This document shows, one piece after another, positions 1 to 9,032 of a stretch of 64,000 nucleotides of DNA. The stretch covers positions 62,001 to 126,000 of the forward strand of contig NZ_AVGG01000017.1 in assembly GCF_000498535.1 (NCBI RefSeq), read 5' to 3'. The notes beneath the pieces are model-generated. The model was not told where the DNA came from. It ran no database searches and was given only the letters and a program-made list of their open reading frames with translations. Position numbers and translations under genes: made by a program. Each line of letters starts with the position of its first letter. Position 1 is the first letter of the stretch. This DNA comes from Flavobacterium limnosediminis JC2902 (GTDB taxonomy: Bacteria > Bacteroidota > Bacteroidia > Flavobacteriales > Flavobacteriaceae).

Positions 1-55
1 AGAAAGACAGTGAGAGAAGGGTTGCTATGAATAATTTTGTTTTCATGGTTTTTGT

Positions 56-412
56 TTATTCAGGGAAATCGGCTTCTTCCCAGGCTATTATCTGGTTAAT
101 TTGTGACTGTGGTAATCGTTGTCCTCCTCGTGGCATTAAAAAAGCCGCGTCAAAACTTGAAATCCGATCGATCAAACCTCGATTTATAATTGCTTCTTTC
201 AAGTCGTCGTAAGTTTCCAGTGACATTGGTGCCCCGGCTTGGGGAGGCTGCGAATGACACATGATGCAATTTTGTGTGATTATTGGTTTTATTGTTCTGT
301 TGTAAGTGATGTTGTCAGGACTGTTGTCGGTCAAATCTGATTCGGAATCATTTGTACAGCTTAAAACAGCTACGGCAGTCAGGCCTAAAATAATTTTTTC
401 TGATAAATTCAT
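56..412 (-). CDS. monoheme c-type cytochrome lipoprotein
   Basis: Small (118 aa) exported lipoprotein with one c-type heme site. The N-terminus has a hydrophobic segment ending in LSC, a lipobox-like cleavage site, followed by an acidic linker (TNDSESD) typical of Bacteroidetes surface or outer-membrane lipoproteins. The heme motif CIMCH lies near residue 50, and a methionine in FLMPRGG could be the distal axial ligand. It is divergent from the operon starting at 503 and probably shares its job in envelope redox chemistry. The electron partner is unknown. The heme motif is seen directly; the respiratory or sensory role is inference. Confidence 0.8.
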   Translation of the reverse strand: MNLSEKIILGLTAVAVLSCTNDSESDLTDNSPDNITYNRTIKPIITQNCIMCHSQPPQAGAPMSLETYDDLKEAIINRGLIDRISSFDAAFLMPRGGQRLPQSQINQIIAWEEADFPE

Positions 413-474
413 TTTAAATTATTAAATAATTCTAAAGTTATGATTTTTATTGTTAATATGAAAAAATAATTTGT

Positions 475-482
475 TAATTTTG
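475..482 (+). promoter_or_regulatory. -7 box of the 503-3075 operon
   Basis: TAATTTTG matches the Bacteroidetes -7 consensus TAnnTTTG, with a TTG at 450-452 (22 nt upstream) as a possible -33 element. It sits 20 nt before the first ATG of the operon. Confidence 0.5.
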
Positions 483-502
483 TAAGAAATAATTATCTAA
501 TC

Positions 503-898
503 ATGAAAAGAAATAAAATTATTGCGATTCTGATACTGGTACTAATTGCGGGTTATTTAATTTATTCATACATATATCAGTCCCATCGCGATATTGCCTC
601 CGAAGAGGGGAGTTTTACCGTTACGGCTGATCAAATTCACAACGAATTCAAAACAGACGAAAAGAAAGCAAATGAGAAATATCTTGACAAGACCATTGCT
701 GTAACCGGTACGGTTTCCAGTTTTGATGTGGCGGAAAATACCATAGTTCTCGATGAGAAAATGTTTGCTGTTTTTAAAGATAAACTGCCTGCCGACCTTA
801 AAGTACTTTCCAAAATAAAAATAAAAGGTCGTTTTATGGGGTATGACGATCTGCTTGAAGAATTGAAAATGGATCAATGTGTATTTGAATCGGAATAA
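503..898 (+). CDS. membrane-anchored OB-fold (tRNA_anti-like) protein
   Basis: 131 aa. One N-terminal transmembrane or signal-anchor helix (residues 5-25, KIIAILILVLIAGYLIYSYI) is followed by a soluble domain. That domain resembles the tRNA_anti-like OB-fold family of Bacteroidetes: a ...YLDKTIAVTGTVSSF... strand, then KIKIKGRFMGYDDLLEELKMDQCVF at the end. Members of this family are often found next to cytochrome and DUF5777 genes, as here. No enzymatic motif is visible; the OB fold suggests ligand or cofactor binding. It is the first gene of an operon, with the next ATG 1 nt after its stop codon. Confidence 0.65.
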   Translation: MKRNKIIAILILVLIAGYLIYSYIYQSHRDIASEEGSFTVTADQIHNEFKTDEKKANEKYLDKTIAVTGTVSSFDVAENTIVLDEKMFAVFKDKLPADLKVLSKIKIKGRFMGYDDLLEELKMDQCVFESE

Positions 899-899
899 T

Positions 900-1418
900 A
901 TGAAAAAAGTAATTGCGGCTTGTTTGCTTTCTCTTTTTTGTCAAATCGGTTTTTCGCAAGCCGATGTTTTTGACATCGCCAGAAAAGGGACGGTTTCGGA
1001 AATGAAAAGTGTAATCGGTGAAAACCCTGCCCTGATAAATTCGGTCAACAAAGAAGGCTATAGTTTGTTGGTGCTGGCGACCTACAGAGGAAACAACGAG
1101 GTAGCAAGGTACTTAATTGAAAATGGGGCAGAGATAAACGGGACAAGTAATTACGGTTCACCTCTTATGGCTGCTGTTGTTAAAGGAAATTTGGAAATAG
1201 CGAAATTGCTTTTGGAGCATAAAGCCGATACAAGTGTTGCGGATCAAAGCGGGAATACGGCATTGATTTATGCTGTGATTTTTAAAAAATATGATATAGT
1301 CGATTTGTTAGTGAAAGCTAAAGCAGATATTGACATAAAGGATATTCGCGGAAAATCGGCGATGGACTATGCAGTAATGACCAACGATGAAAAATTAGTA
1401 CAACTATTAAAAAAATGA
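900..1418 (+). CDS. exported ankyrin-repeat protein
   Basis: 172 aa from the ATG at 900. I prefer this start over an upstream in-frame ATG at 879 because it gives a clean signal peptide (MKKVIAACLLSLFCQIGFSQA) and does not overlap the previous gene. Four to five ankyrin repeats follow, with typical GYSLLVLATYRGNNEVARYLIENGAEIN and GNTALIYAVIFKKYDIVDLLVKAKADI segments. Ankyrin repeats mediate protein-protein contacts, here presumably in the periplasm. In many proteobacteria similar proteins sit beside catalase or cytochrome genes. The partner here is unknown. Confidence 0.8.
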   Translation: MKKVIAACLLSLFCQIGFSQADVFDIARKGTVSEMKSVIGENPALINSVNKEGYSLLVLATYRGNNEVARYLIENGAEINGTSNYGSPLMAAVVKGNLEIAKLLLEHKADTSVADQSGNTALIYAVIFKKYDIVDLLVKAKADIDIKDIRGKSAMDYAVMTNDEKLVQLLKK

Positions 1419-1422
1419 AGCT

Positions 1423-2193
1423 ATGAAAAAAATTACATTTACAATTTTGGGGCTTTTGTTTACGGCCGGTGGATTATTGGCTCAAACGTATTCTACCGGT
1501 ACTGTTCCTTTTTTTGGAGGAGGTCCAACGTTGGCCTATTCGGGTAAAGTGGACGTTACTGCCACAACAGTAACTGTTACGCTTATTGGTCCTTCTACAA
1601 GATGGTTTGGGATTGCTTTTAATGTCGCAGCACCGAATCAGATGGATAATATTGGAAGTGATGTGCTTATTTTTGACGGAACCAATATGACCGACAGAAG
1701 TTTTAACGGTCAAGGAATTGTACCGCCTCTAGATACTCAAAATTGGACGGTTACCTCTAATACCATAAGTTCCGGGGTCAGAACCGTCGTAGCTACAAGA
1801 AATAGGGTAGCAACTGAGGGGACAGATTACACCTTCCCGTTAGGTGCTCAGCCTTTGAATCTGACATTTGCAAGAGGGGTGTCTTTAACAGTTGCCTACC
1901 ATGAATCGGGAAATTGCGGAAGTACCGTATCTAATCTTGCCACGGATAGTTTCGACATTATGAGTTCCAAAATTTATCCGAATCCCGCCAATGATTTTGT
2001 TACGATAGAATTAGGGGATTTGGTTTATGAAGCCGATATTTTGATTTATGATGTGCAAGGAAAAAAAGTAAAAGAAACAGCAGTAACCCGTGAAAACAAT
2101 AAAGTTGATCTTGCCGGACTGCACTGCGGTTCCTATCTTTTGAATATAAAAACGGCGAGTGGTGAGGGAAGTAAAATGATAGTAATCAATTAA
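1423..2193 (+). CDS. T9SS-sorted DOMON-like surface protein
   Basis: 256 aa with a signal peptide (first ~20 residues, ending LLAQT). The central beta-rich domain (residues ~25-175) carries features of DOMON/heme- or sugar-binding domains: TRWFGIAFNV, VLIFDG and LTFARGVSLTVAYHESG. The last ~75 residues are a type A T9SS sorting domain (KIYPNPANDFVTIELG ... GSYLLNIKTASGEGSKMIVIN), so the protein should be secreted through the outer membrane and anchored or released. Its position between cytochrome-type genes and a DUF5777 barrel makes a redox or heme role plausible. The DOMON assignment is by pattern only. Confidence 0.65.
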   Translation: MKKITFTILGLLFTAGGLLAQTYSTGTVPFFGGGPTLAYSGKVDVTATTVTVTLIGPSTRWFGIAFNVAAPNQMDNIGSDVLIFDGTNMTDRSFNGQGIVPPLDTQNWTVTSNTISSGVRTVVATRNRVATEGTDYTFPLGAQPLNLTFARGVSLTVAYHESGNCGSTVSNLATDSFDIMSSKIYPNPANDFVTIELGDLVYEADILIYDVQGKKVKETAVTRENNKVDLAGLHCGSYLLNIKTASGEGSKMIVIN

Positions 2194-2196
2194 AAT

Positions 2197-3075
2197 ATGA
2201 AGAAGCTTTTACTGTTCTTTTTATTGTTTCCGGCATGCGTTTTTTCTCAGGATGATTTGCTTGCTGAAATAGATACTGTTAAAGCTGATAAAAAAGTTGA
2301 ATCCGCCTTTAAATCACTTAAAATTGTTAACCTTGAATCGACAAAATTAGCCGCAAAAGGCGACTTATACTTTGTGGTGGCACACCGGTTTGATTATATG
2401 AAAAATGGCTTTGATGATTTCTTCGGATTGGATAATGCCAACACACAGCTTAAATTCGTATATGGTGTAAGCACATGGCTCACGGTTCACGTTGCCCGAA
2501 GTGGTTTTCAGGAAACCTATGATTTAGCGGTAAAATATAAATTAAAAAGACAGGAGAAGGATGGTTTTCCGGTAGAATTGGTTGGGTTCAACAGTATAGC
2601 AATCAATTCGGAAATGAAGGAAGAGAATTATCCGGGGATGGAATTTGCCAATCGATTGAGTTATGTAACCCAATTATTGGTTTCGAGAAAATTTGATGAG
2701 AATTTATCGCTTCAGGTGGTGCCAACGTATTTTCATGAAAACACGGTTCGTGATGTTTTGGATGATAGCGGCATGCCTATTTTACCGAATCCTCAGTCCA
2801 ACAGTCAGTTTGCCATTGGCATGGGAGGTAGGTATAAATTAACAAAGCGTTGGTCCGTAAACATGGATTATGCGGCACATTTGAACCGGGCTTCCGAATC
2901 GATATACAAGAATCCGCTTTCGGTGGGGGTTGATCTGGAAACGGGCGGACATGTTTTTCAGATGCATTTTACCAATTCCAGAGCGATGCACGAAACCGGT
3001 TTTTTGGGACAGACTGCGGGAGATTGGTCAAAAGGGGAGATCTGTTTCGGTTTTAATCTGGTGCGTGTTTTTTAG
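2197..3075 (+). CDS. DUF5777-type outer-membrane beta-barrel protein
   Basis: 292 aa with a signal peptide ending near VFSQD. The remainder reads as alternating amphipathic strands ending in an aromatic residue (CFGFNLVRVF), the usual C-terminal signature of an outer-membrane beta-barrel. The motif LYFVVAHRFDYMKNGFDDFFGLDNANTQLKFVYGVS fits the DUF5777 family of Bacteroidetes, which usually lies beside cytochrome or YceI genes. It is the last gene of the 503-3075 operon and is followed by a strong bidirectional terminator. Function is unknown; a porin-like or scaffold role for the neighbouring envelope cytochromes is inference. Confidence 0.7.
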   Translation: MKKLLLFFLLFPACVFSQDDLLAEIDTVKADKKVESAFKSLKIVNLESTKLAAKGDLYFVVAHRFDYMKNGFDDFFGLDNANTQLKFVYGVSTWLTVHVARSGFQETYDLAVKYKLKRQEKDGFPVELVGFNSIAINSEMKEENYPGMEFANRLSYVTQLLVSRKFDENLSLQVVPTYFHENTVRDVLDDSGMPILPNPQSNSQFAIGMGGRYKLTKRWSVNMDYAAHLNRASESIYKNPLSVGVDLETGGHVFQMHFTNSRAMHETGFLGQTAGDWSKGEICFGFNLVRVF

Positions 3076-3091
3076 CACTTGTTTTATACAT

Positions 3092-3124
3092 AAAAAAAGT
3101 CCCGATTTTTTCGGGACTTTTTTG
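3092..3124. terminator. bidirectional intrinsic terminator
   Basis: Perfect inverted repeat AAAAAGTCCCGA / TCGGGACTTTTT flanked by A- and T-runs. It lies between the convergent genes ending at 3075 and 3129 and can serve both. Confidence 0.85.
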
Positions 3125-3128
3125 TGGG

Positions 3129-5147
3129 TTAGTTTTTGATAAACTTACCGGAGAATTTTTTGCCATATTCGTTTTCGAGAACAATCATATAGGTTCCGTT
3201 TTGTAAATCCTGTACGGATACTGCATTGCCGGAAGCAGTGTCTTTTTTAACCACTTTCCCAGAAATATCATAGATGGAAACCGATTTTATTTTTTCATCC
3301 GAATTTGAAGTGTTAAATCGGATGTATTCTCTCGTCGGGTTCGGATACATTGTGAAATTGCCTAAACTGTTATCTGTCATTTCCAATGTATTACTTCCTT
3401 CAATTACGGTTAAAACCTGGTTTGAGGTTGGATTAAGAATGGTGTCCACTACTCCCGAAGGCCAGCGGATGATAACCTGAGTGATTTGTGTTTCGGTTCC
3501 TATTCCGAAATGCGTGTTCAGCGTACTCATATATCGGAATCCGTCCCCACTTCTTACATCCCGGATTTGTCTACCCCAGGCACCGTAAATTTCCACACGG
3601 GCCCCGATTCCGTTACTGTTACTCTGAATACCTCTTAAGTTGATTTTAATCCAATGATTGGCATTTGGGTTGTTGTAATAAATGGTACTGCCGTTTTGGA
3701 TGTCTAAAAATCCGTCGTTATTCAAATCCCCAATCGGGCCATTGGAAGGTGTAACTGCATAAGGGGAAAAAGTCATGTTTCCGTTATTGATCATAATGGT
3801 ATTCCCGGCTCCAAAAACATCCACGAAACCGTCGTTATTGAAATCGTGGGCCACATGTTCAATCCCCATGGAGGAAAAAGTATCATAACCGGATCCGGCC
3901 GTAACATCGCTAAAAGTACCGTTTCCGTTATTTCTCATCAGTTTGTGCATTCCGTTTGCGCTGGAACTGGCACCAACTAAAGCATCCATGTCGCCATCGT
4001 TATCAAAATCACCCCAGGCGGAAGACCAGGTTTGTATAGGGTCTGCCATATTTGCGGCAACACTCACATTGGTAAAGGTGCCATTGCCATTATTTCGGTG
4101 TAATTCGTTAATATTTGCGGTTGTTGATCCGCCGCGACACTTGGCAATGAAAAGATCGGAGTCACCGTCGTTATCGTAATCTACCCAAATGGAACCGTAA
4201 TTCCCACCTTCCGTATGGTCACCTAAACCTCCTTGGTTGTATGTCAGAATACCGCTTCCGTTGTTCATAAAATAAACATTGGGATCAACGTCATGACAGA
4301 CAAAAGCATCGAGATTACCATCTTTGTTGATATCGGTAAAATTGGAACGCTGACAGAAAATGTACTGTGCATAATTCACAGAATTATAAATCGTACCGCT
4401 ATTTGCTGTCTGAAGAAAGGTTGCCCCGTTCCCGCCACCTAAAAGTAAATCGTTATATCCGTCTTTGTTGTAATCCCCTGCTGCTATACTCCAGGTGGGC
4501 AGGTTAGTCACACTCGTTGTCGGTATGACTGTACTTGTGAAGCCCGCTGTCGATGTGTTTTTGTATAAAATCTGGAGTTGAGAGGTGCTTACGGAAACAA
4601 TATCATCCAAGTTATCTCCATTCATGTCAACGACACAGTTGTTGTAGGTCCCGCTAAGAGAAACCGTTTGAGGTGAAAATGAAATCACCGGAACCACTAA
4701 AGGTTGTTCAATGATATCAAAAGTAAATCCGGAAGCATTCCATCGGTTATCAAAAGCTATGTAATACGTTGTTCCGGAGGACATATTTAAAGTGGCAGTG
4801 GATAGATAACCGTTTCCGATAACTCCACTGTCATCGTCTCCGGCCACACAGCTTAAAGCTGCGCAACCACCTGTGTATACATTGAATCGGGTGTCTTTTC
4901 CCGAGTTGATGGCTAAATCGGTTGTTATTGTTACCGTGTAGTTGTTGGTTGGAGTGTAGCTGTACCATTCACTAAGGGTAGCATTGGTAGTGTTTGGTCC
5001 GCACAATATTGTAATTGGGGTAGGACCGTCAACAGCATTTACCACATGGCTTCCCGCAGATATGGGAAGAGCCGCAGCACAAGTGTTTTGTGCGTTTGTC
5101 ATCCAGGAAGTTATCCCGAGAATAATTGAAAGAGTAATTTTTTTCAT
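3129..5147 (-). CDS. T9SS-secreted FG-GAP/VCBS repeat protein with ASPIC/UnbV domain
   Basis: 672 aa. A signal peptide (MKKITLSIILGITSWMTNAQ) is followed by a beta-sandwich region (residues ~20-145) and then about six FG-GAP/VCBS blades with Ca-binding DxNxDGxxD loops (DMNGDNLDD, DYNKDGYND, DINKDGNLD, DYDNDGDSD, DFDNDGDMD, DFNNDGFVD), consistent with an integrin-like beta-propeller. An ASPIC/UnbV domain follows (NHWIKINLRG ... IIRWPSGVVDT). The final ~75 residues are a T9SS sorting domain (FTMYPNPTREYIRF ... GKFIKN). It is probably a large surface adhesin or binding protein and is transcribed alone. Confidence 0.88.
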   Translation of the reverse strand: MKKITLSIILGITSWMTNAQNTCAAALPISAGSHVVNAVDGPTPITILCGPNTTNATLSEWYSYTPTNNYTVTITTDLAINSGKDTRFNVYTGGCAALSCVAGDDDSGVIGNGYLSTATLNMSSGTTYYIAFDNRWNASGFTFDIIEQPLVVPVISFSPQTVSLSGTYNNCVVDMNGDNLDDIVSVSTSQLQILYKNTSTAGFTSTVIPTTSVTNLPTWSIAAGDYNKDGYNDLLLGGGNGATFLQTANSGTIYNSVNYAQYIFCQRSNFTDINKDGNLDAFVCHDVDPNVYFMNNGSGILTYNQGGLGDHTEGGNYGSIWVDYDNDGDSDLFIAKCRGGSTTANINELHRNNGNGTFTNVSVAANMADPIQTWSSAWGDFDNDGDMDALVGASSSANGMHKLMRNNGNGTFSDVTAGSGYDTFSSMGIEHVAHDFNNDGFVDVFGAGNTIMINNGNMTFSPYAVTPSNGPIGDLNNDGFLDIQNGSTIYYNNPNANHWIKINLRGIQSNSNGIGARVEIYGAWGRQIRDVRSGDGFRYMSTLNTHFGIGTETQITQVIIRWPSGVVDTILNPTSNQVLTVIEGSNTLEMTDNSLGNFTMYPNPTREYIRFNTSNSDEKIKSVSIYDISGKVVKKDTASGNAVSVQDLQNGTYMIVLENEYGKKFSGKFIKN

Positions 5148-5179
5148 AGGCTTATTCGTGAAGTTGATTGGTTAAAGTG

Positions 5180-6292
5180 TTAATTACATGCCGGGTCTAA
5201 AGAGTCAATCCAATCCTGAATCAGTTGTACCCCTTCCTCGTGAACAATGGTTCTTCCCAAAAGAGGCATTCGGGTTGCTTCATTTACAGAACTCATCCTG
5301 AAATGCATTACCGATCGTTGTGAATTTCCTTTGGTTATTATATAAGTAAGCGAATTGTCAATGTTTTCCTGGGGAGCCACACATATGCCCAAATTTACGG
5401 GGTTAGTAGTTTCACTGAACGCAAAACGCATGGGGCGGTAGTCACAATGGCTGTTAGTGGAGTGGCAGTGCGCACAGTTGGCATCAATATAGGAGCGCAC
5501 TCTTGTTTCCAGCGGTTTAGAAGTGTCTTTCCAATCGACAGTACTTACAATGTTGTCTGAATAACTTTCCAGATAGCCTTCTTCCACCCATTTTGCCAAT
5601 TGGTTTTTAGTACCATCAGTATAGGTGTAACTGAAATTCAGGTTTTGAGGTTTAGGTCCGATGGGAATGGGTCTTTCGTTTGATTTGTGACACATCAGGC
5701 ATTCAGTTTCAGACGGAATTCTGTAATTGGATGATTTTACCACATTGTTTTCATTCTTCCAGGAAATAGGGGAATAACTTCCGTTCATGTCCAAATAAGC
5801 TTCTGTTTGTTCATCGTTCCATACGTAATTGGCGAAAGTCCACTCATCCTGTAAAGTGACTGGATTGACGCTTTTTTTGATCATTATTCTGGTTTCGATG
5901 ATTTGTCTCGTTTCAGACGGTTGGACATTGTCGTAATAAAATGTTTTAATTAACGCAGTACCAACCGGAAACTTTAAAATTTTTCCATCGCCGTCATAAG
6001 TGGCTTTTGTACCGGAAGGCATCCATACAAAACGTTTTTTTAGGGCATAATCCGTAAATAATCCGCTGGCAAGTTCATAAGGAATCACCTTGTAAGAAGG
6101 GTTGAGGTTTTTTAAAGTACCTTCAAAGAATTTGTAATCGGATAATTTTGGGTAGGGAACCCGGGTCAAATCCATGCTTACGGGTGAGACCGGAGTGTAC
6201 TCCGTATCTTCACTGGAATTGCAGGCAAGAAGAAAGACGAATGCTAAAAGTGATAAGAAAAGAAATGTTCTTAACAGGTATTTTTGTTGCAT
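5180..6292 (-). CDS. diheme c-type cytochrome lipoprotein (SO_2930 / HNE_0200-like family)
   Basis: 370 aa lipoprotein (hydrophobic N-terminus ending LLAC, then NSSED). Two heme motifs are visible: CLMCH near residue 200 and CAHCH near residue 275. The sequence LSDYKFF...VIPYELASGLFTDYALKKRFVWMPSG is typical of the TIGR03806-like family (SO_2930 family of diheme cytochromes), and the length fits. It has its own promoter region and does not overlap the neighbouring T9SS gene. It probably works in envelope electron transfer together with the monoheme protein at 56-412. The substrate is unknown. Confidence 0.8.
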   Translation of the reverse strand: MQQKYLLRTFLFLSLLAFVFLLACNSSEDTEYTPVSPVSMDLTRVPYPKLSDYKFFEGTLKNLNPSYKVIPYELASGLFTDYALKKRFVWMPSGTKATYDGDGKILKFPVGTALIKTFYYDNVQPSETRQIIETRIMIKKSVNPVTLQDEWTFANYVWNDEQTEAYLDMNGSYSPISWKNENNVVKSSNYRIPSETECLMCHKSNERPIPIGPKPQNLNFSYTYTDGTKNQLAKWVEEGYLESYSDNIVSTVDWKDTSKPLETRVRSYIDANCAHCHSTNSHCDYRPMRFAFSETTNPVNLGICVAPQENIDNSLTYIITKGNSQRSVMHFRMSSVNEATRMPLLGRTIVHEEGVQLIQDWIDSLDPACN

Positions 6293-6388
6293 AAAAAAGA
6301 TATATTTAAAACTTATTTAATCAAATATATGATAAAAATATGTTTTCTATGCAAAAATGTTATTTTTGGACAGTAGTTTGTTTGTGAG

Positions 6389-6931
6389 TTATATCTTTAA
6401 CTTCACGTTAAACAGCTGCAGGTTCTTTAATGCCTCATCGGAAGAAAAATCGAAAGTACGTTCAATGGCCTGATGTTCTTTTTTGGAACTGATTCGACGT
6501 AAGGCATCGTAAAAGCGACGGACTTCTTCCAGATTTGATAAAATTAAACCCGGTACCGGTGAAGACTTTCCGTTTCCGTCTTTGGCTACCATGGTAAAAT
6601 AGGAAGAATTGCAATGTTTGATTTTTCCTGTCTGGATGTTTTGTGATGTTACCCGGATACCGACAACCATGGATGTTCTTCCAACGTAATTTACCGATGA
6701 TTTCAGCGTCACGAGTTCGCCCACTTCGATCGGATTTAAAAAATCTACGGTATCAACTGAAGCGGTAACACAATACTTTCCGGAATATTTGGAGGCACAG
6801 GCAAAGGCAATCTGATCCATCAATGATAAAATATAACCACCGTGAATTTTCCCGCTGAAGTTGGAATGGGACGGCAGCATTAATTGACTTAAAGTGATTC
6901 TGGAAGCGCTTACTTTCTTAAAATTCTCCAT
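6389..6931 (-). CDS. acyl-CoA thioesterase, hotdog fold
   Basis: 180 aa. It matches the YciA/BFIT-like hotdog thioesterases: N-terminal PSHSNFSGKIHGGYILSLMDQIAFACASKYSG contains the HGG and D residues of the active-site helix, and VDTVDFLNPIEVGELVTLKSSVNYVGRTSMVVGIRV is the central sheet. Such enzymes hydrolyse acyl-CoA thioesters in the cytoplasm. It is the third gene of a minus-strand operon with rmuC and a small membrane protein (6 nt spacing). Chain-length specificity cannot be read from the sequence. Confidence 0.88.
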   Translation of the reverse strand: MENFKKVSASRITLSQLMLPSHSNFSGKIHGGYILSLMDQIAFACASKYSGKYCVTASVDTVDFLNPIEVGELVTLKSSVNYVGRTSMVVGIRVTSQNIQTGKIKHCNSSYFTMVAKDGNGKSSPVPGLILSNLEEVRRFYDALRRISSKKEHQAIERTFDFSSDEALKNLQLFNVKLKI

Positions 6932-6937
6932 TGGGTT

Positions 6938-7303
6938 TTATTTTTTAAAATGCGGAGATTCCTCCAATTGAACTTCGGTGACAAAATATTTCGTGTCTCC
7001 CCACCAGGCAAAAGTTTTATACCGTTCTATATAGGTTACTTTTACATATCTGCCCTGGTAAGACTGCAGATTATCAATAACTTTCTGATCCTTGTCCAAA
7101 ACGGAAAAAGCGAATATCTGGGCGCCCGAAATCCCTTGGCTTATTTCGCCTTCCCAGGTTTTCATTACAACACCCTTCTTACTGATCTTAATCAATTCAC
7201 CGGATCTTACCCCCTCGCTGTAGGGAATGTAGTAGATAAAAGCGAAATAACCGGCAAACATCAGTAAGAAAGCGATTAATCCGAAAAGAATATATTTTCT
7301 CAT
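6938..7303 (-). CDS. small membrane-anchored protein of unknown function
   Basis: 121 aa with one N-terminal hydrophobic helix (ILFGLIAFLLMFAGYFAFIYYI), then a soluble beta-rich domain (SGELIKISKKGVVMKTWEGEI ... YVKVTYIERYKTFAWWGDTKYFVTEV). I recognise this as a conserved flavobacterial protein that database records sometimes mislabel as a 6-phosphogluconate dehydrogenase. No dehydrogenase motif is present, so I do not use that name. It lies between rmuC and the thioesterase with short gaps, so the three are probably co-transcribed. Confidence 0.8.
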   Translation of the reverse strand: MRKYILFGLIAFLLMFAGYFAFIYYIPYSEGVRSGELIKISKKGVVMKTWEGEISQGISGAQIFAFSVLDKDQKVIDNLQSYQGRYVKVTYIERYKTFAWWGDTKYFVTEVQLEESPHFKK

Positions 7304-7314
7304 AGTCTTTGATT

Positions 7315-8679
7315 TTAGATGTTTTGTTCTTTCTCTAAGGCGCGTGCCAGAACGTTTTCCGGTAACGACTTCTTAGCTTTGGCTCCCATTTTTTTGAGTT
7401 TCTCCACACTGGTAATCAGGTTTCCTTTTCCGTCAACCAGTTTGTTCATGGCATTGCCGTATTCGCTTTTGGCTTCGTCCATTTTCTTTCCGATTTTAAC
7501 CAGGTCGGATACAAAACCTTCAAACTTGTCATACAAAGCTCCCGCCTGACGCGCAATTTCATAGGCATTCTCCTGTTGTTTCTGATTGGTCCACATGCTG
7601 TCAATCGTTCGGAGTGTCGCCAATAGGGTAGACGGAGTCACAATTACGATATTCTTCTCAAATGCTTTGTTGTAAAGCGAATTGTCTTCGTTTAAAGCCA
7701 TGGCAAAAGCGGGTTCCATCGGGATAAATAACAACACGAAATCAGGACTTTCGATCTGATATAAATCGTGATAATTTTTCGCGCTTAACTGTTCCACATG
7801 ACGTTTGATGGAATTCACATGTTCTTTTAAAAAGGAAGCTTTGGTGTCTTCGTCTTCTTCGTTGATGTAACGTTCGTATGCGGTTAAGGATACTTTGGAA
7901 TCCACTATCATTTTTTTTCCGTCCGGAAGGTTAATCACCACATCGGGTTGCACGCGGGAGCCGTCTTCGGTTACAAAACTTTGCTGTACTTCGTATTCTC
8001 TTCCCTTTTCCAGGCCTGATTTTTCCAATACGCGTTCCAAGATCAATTCGCCCCAGTTCCCCTGCATTTTATTGTCGCCTTTTAATGCTTTGGTCAGGTT
8101 CAGTGTTTCCTTGCTCATTTGTTCGTTCATTTCGCGCAATCCAAGGATCTGCTGGCGTAAAGCGGCATGATAGTCGATGCTTTCCTTATGGGTGTCTTCC
8201 ACTTTCTTCTCGAACAACTGAATTTTATCCTGTAGTGGCGAAAGGATATTTTTAAGATTTTCCTTGTTCTGCTCGGTAAACTTGCTCGTTTTTTCTTCCA
8301 GTATTTTGTTGGCCAGATTTTCAAATTCCTTGGTGAATTTCTCCTGAAGCTGATTCACTTCCTCTTTCTGTTCCTTATTGCGTTCCCAAAGATTCTCAAA
8401 ATCGACTTCCTTTTTGGATAATTGTATGGCAATCGCTTCTTTCTCGGTACGAATGGTTTCCTTTTCAGAATTTAATTGCGATACTTGTTTTTCGAAGGTA
8501 TTGCGTTCGTTCTGAAATTGCTCTTTTGCCTGTTGAATTTGGGAAGTCAGACCATTGATGCGTTCTTCCAGACCTGATTTTTCAGATTGGGATTTAGCGG
8601 AAAACAGTAGCTTTCCAATGTAAATTCCTATTCCCAAGGCGATACAAAATGCGGCTATTACTAAAAGGGTTTGCGACAT
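7315..8679 (-). CDS. rmuC: RmuC family protein
   Basis: 454 aa. The N-terminal membrane helix (LLVIAAFCIALGIGIYIGKLLF) is followed by a long coiled coil (about residues 30-170, rich in E/K/Q) and the RmuC nuclease-like domain (QPDVVINLPDGKKMIVDSKVSLTAYERY, then DFVLLFIPMEPAFAMAL). RmuC limits inversions at short inverted repeats in E. coli, and the domain is related to PD-(D/E)XK nucleases: the D...DSK pattern is visible. Length and architecture are standard. First gene of the operon down to 6389. Confidence 0.95.
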   Translation of the reverse strand: MSQTLLVIAAFCIALGIGIYIGKLLFSAKSQSEKSGLEERINGLTSQIQQAKEQFQNERNTFEKQVSQLNSEKETIRTEKEAIAIQLSKKEVDFENLWERNKEQKEEVNQLQEKFTKEFENLANKILEEKTSKFTEQNKENLKNILSPLQDKIQLFEKKVEDTHKESIDYHAALRQQILGLREMNEQMSKETLNLTKALKGDNKMQGNWGELILERVLEKSGLEKGREYEVQQSFVTEDGSRVQPDVVINLPDGKKMIVDSKVSLTAYERYINEEDEDTKASFLKEHVNSIKRHVEQLSAKNYHDLYQIESPDFVLLFIPMEPAFAMALNEDNSLYNKAFEKNIVIVTPSTLLATLRTIDSMWTNQKQQENAYEIARQAGALYDKFEGFVSDLVKIGKKMDEAKSEYGNAMNKLVDGKGNLITSVEKLKKMGAKAKKSLPENVLARALEKEQNI

Positions 8680-9032
8680 GGTTCTGTGATTTATTGTTTA
8701 CCGTAAAAGTAGCAAAAAATACAACGTTTTTTTCAACGATTTGAGGTGGGCTGACTTTAGTTCAAAATAGGCTCCTTTGTAATTTATAATGTCTGAAGTG
8801 ATGTAAGAGGCTTGTTGTTTTGTGAATTGTGTGTTTTTAACTGTTTGATAATTAGTTTAGTGGTGTGGTTTTTTGTCCGATTCGGTGATGGAATGCATGT
8901 ACTGTTTGAACTGATAATTCTGTTTAGTTCTATTCTGAATGAAATGGGTTTTATTAGGATTTTTATTGTTTTAAAATGGTTAAAATGATGATTTTTAATA
9001 TTTTGTATTCAAATAAGTAGTAACTTTACTCA
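8680..9032. other. non-coding gap upstream of the 6S-like RNA
   Basis: About 350 nt of A+T-rich sequence between the rmuC start and the 6S-like RNA. I see no credible ORF. The only recognisable signal is the promoter box TAACTTTA at 9021-9028 at its right end. Confidence 0.5.

Noticed and set aside
6938-7303. 6-phosphogluconate dehydrogenase label known from similar proteins
   Set aside because: 121 aa with a membrane anchor and no dinucleotide-binding or catalytic motifs.
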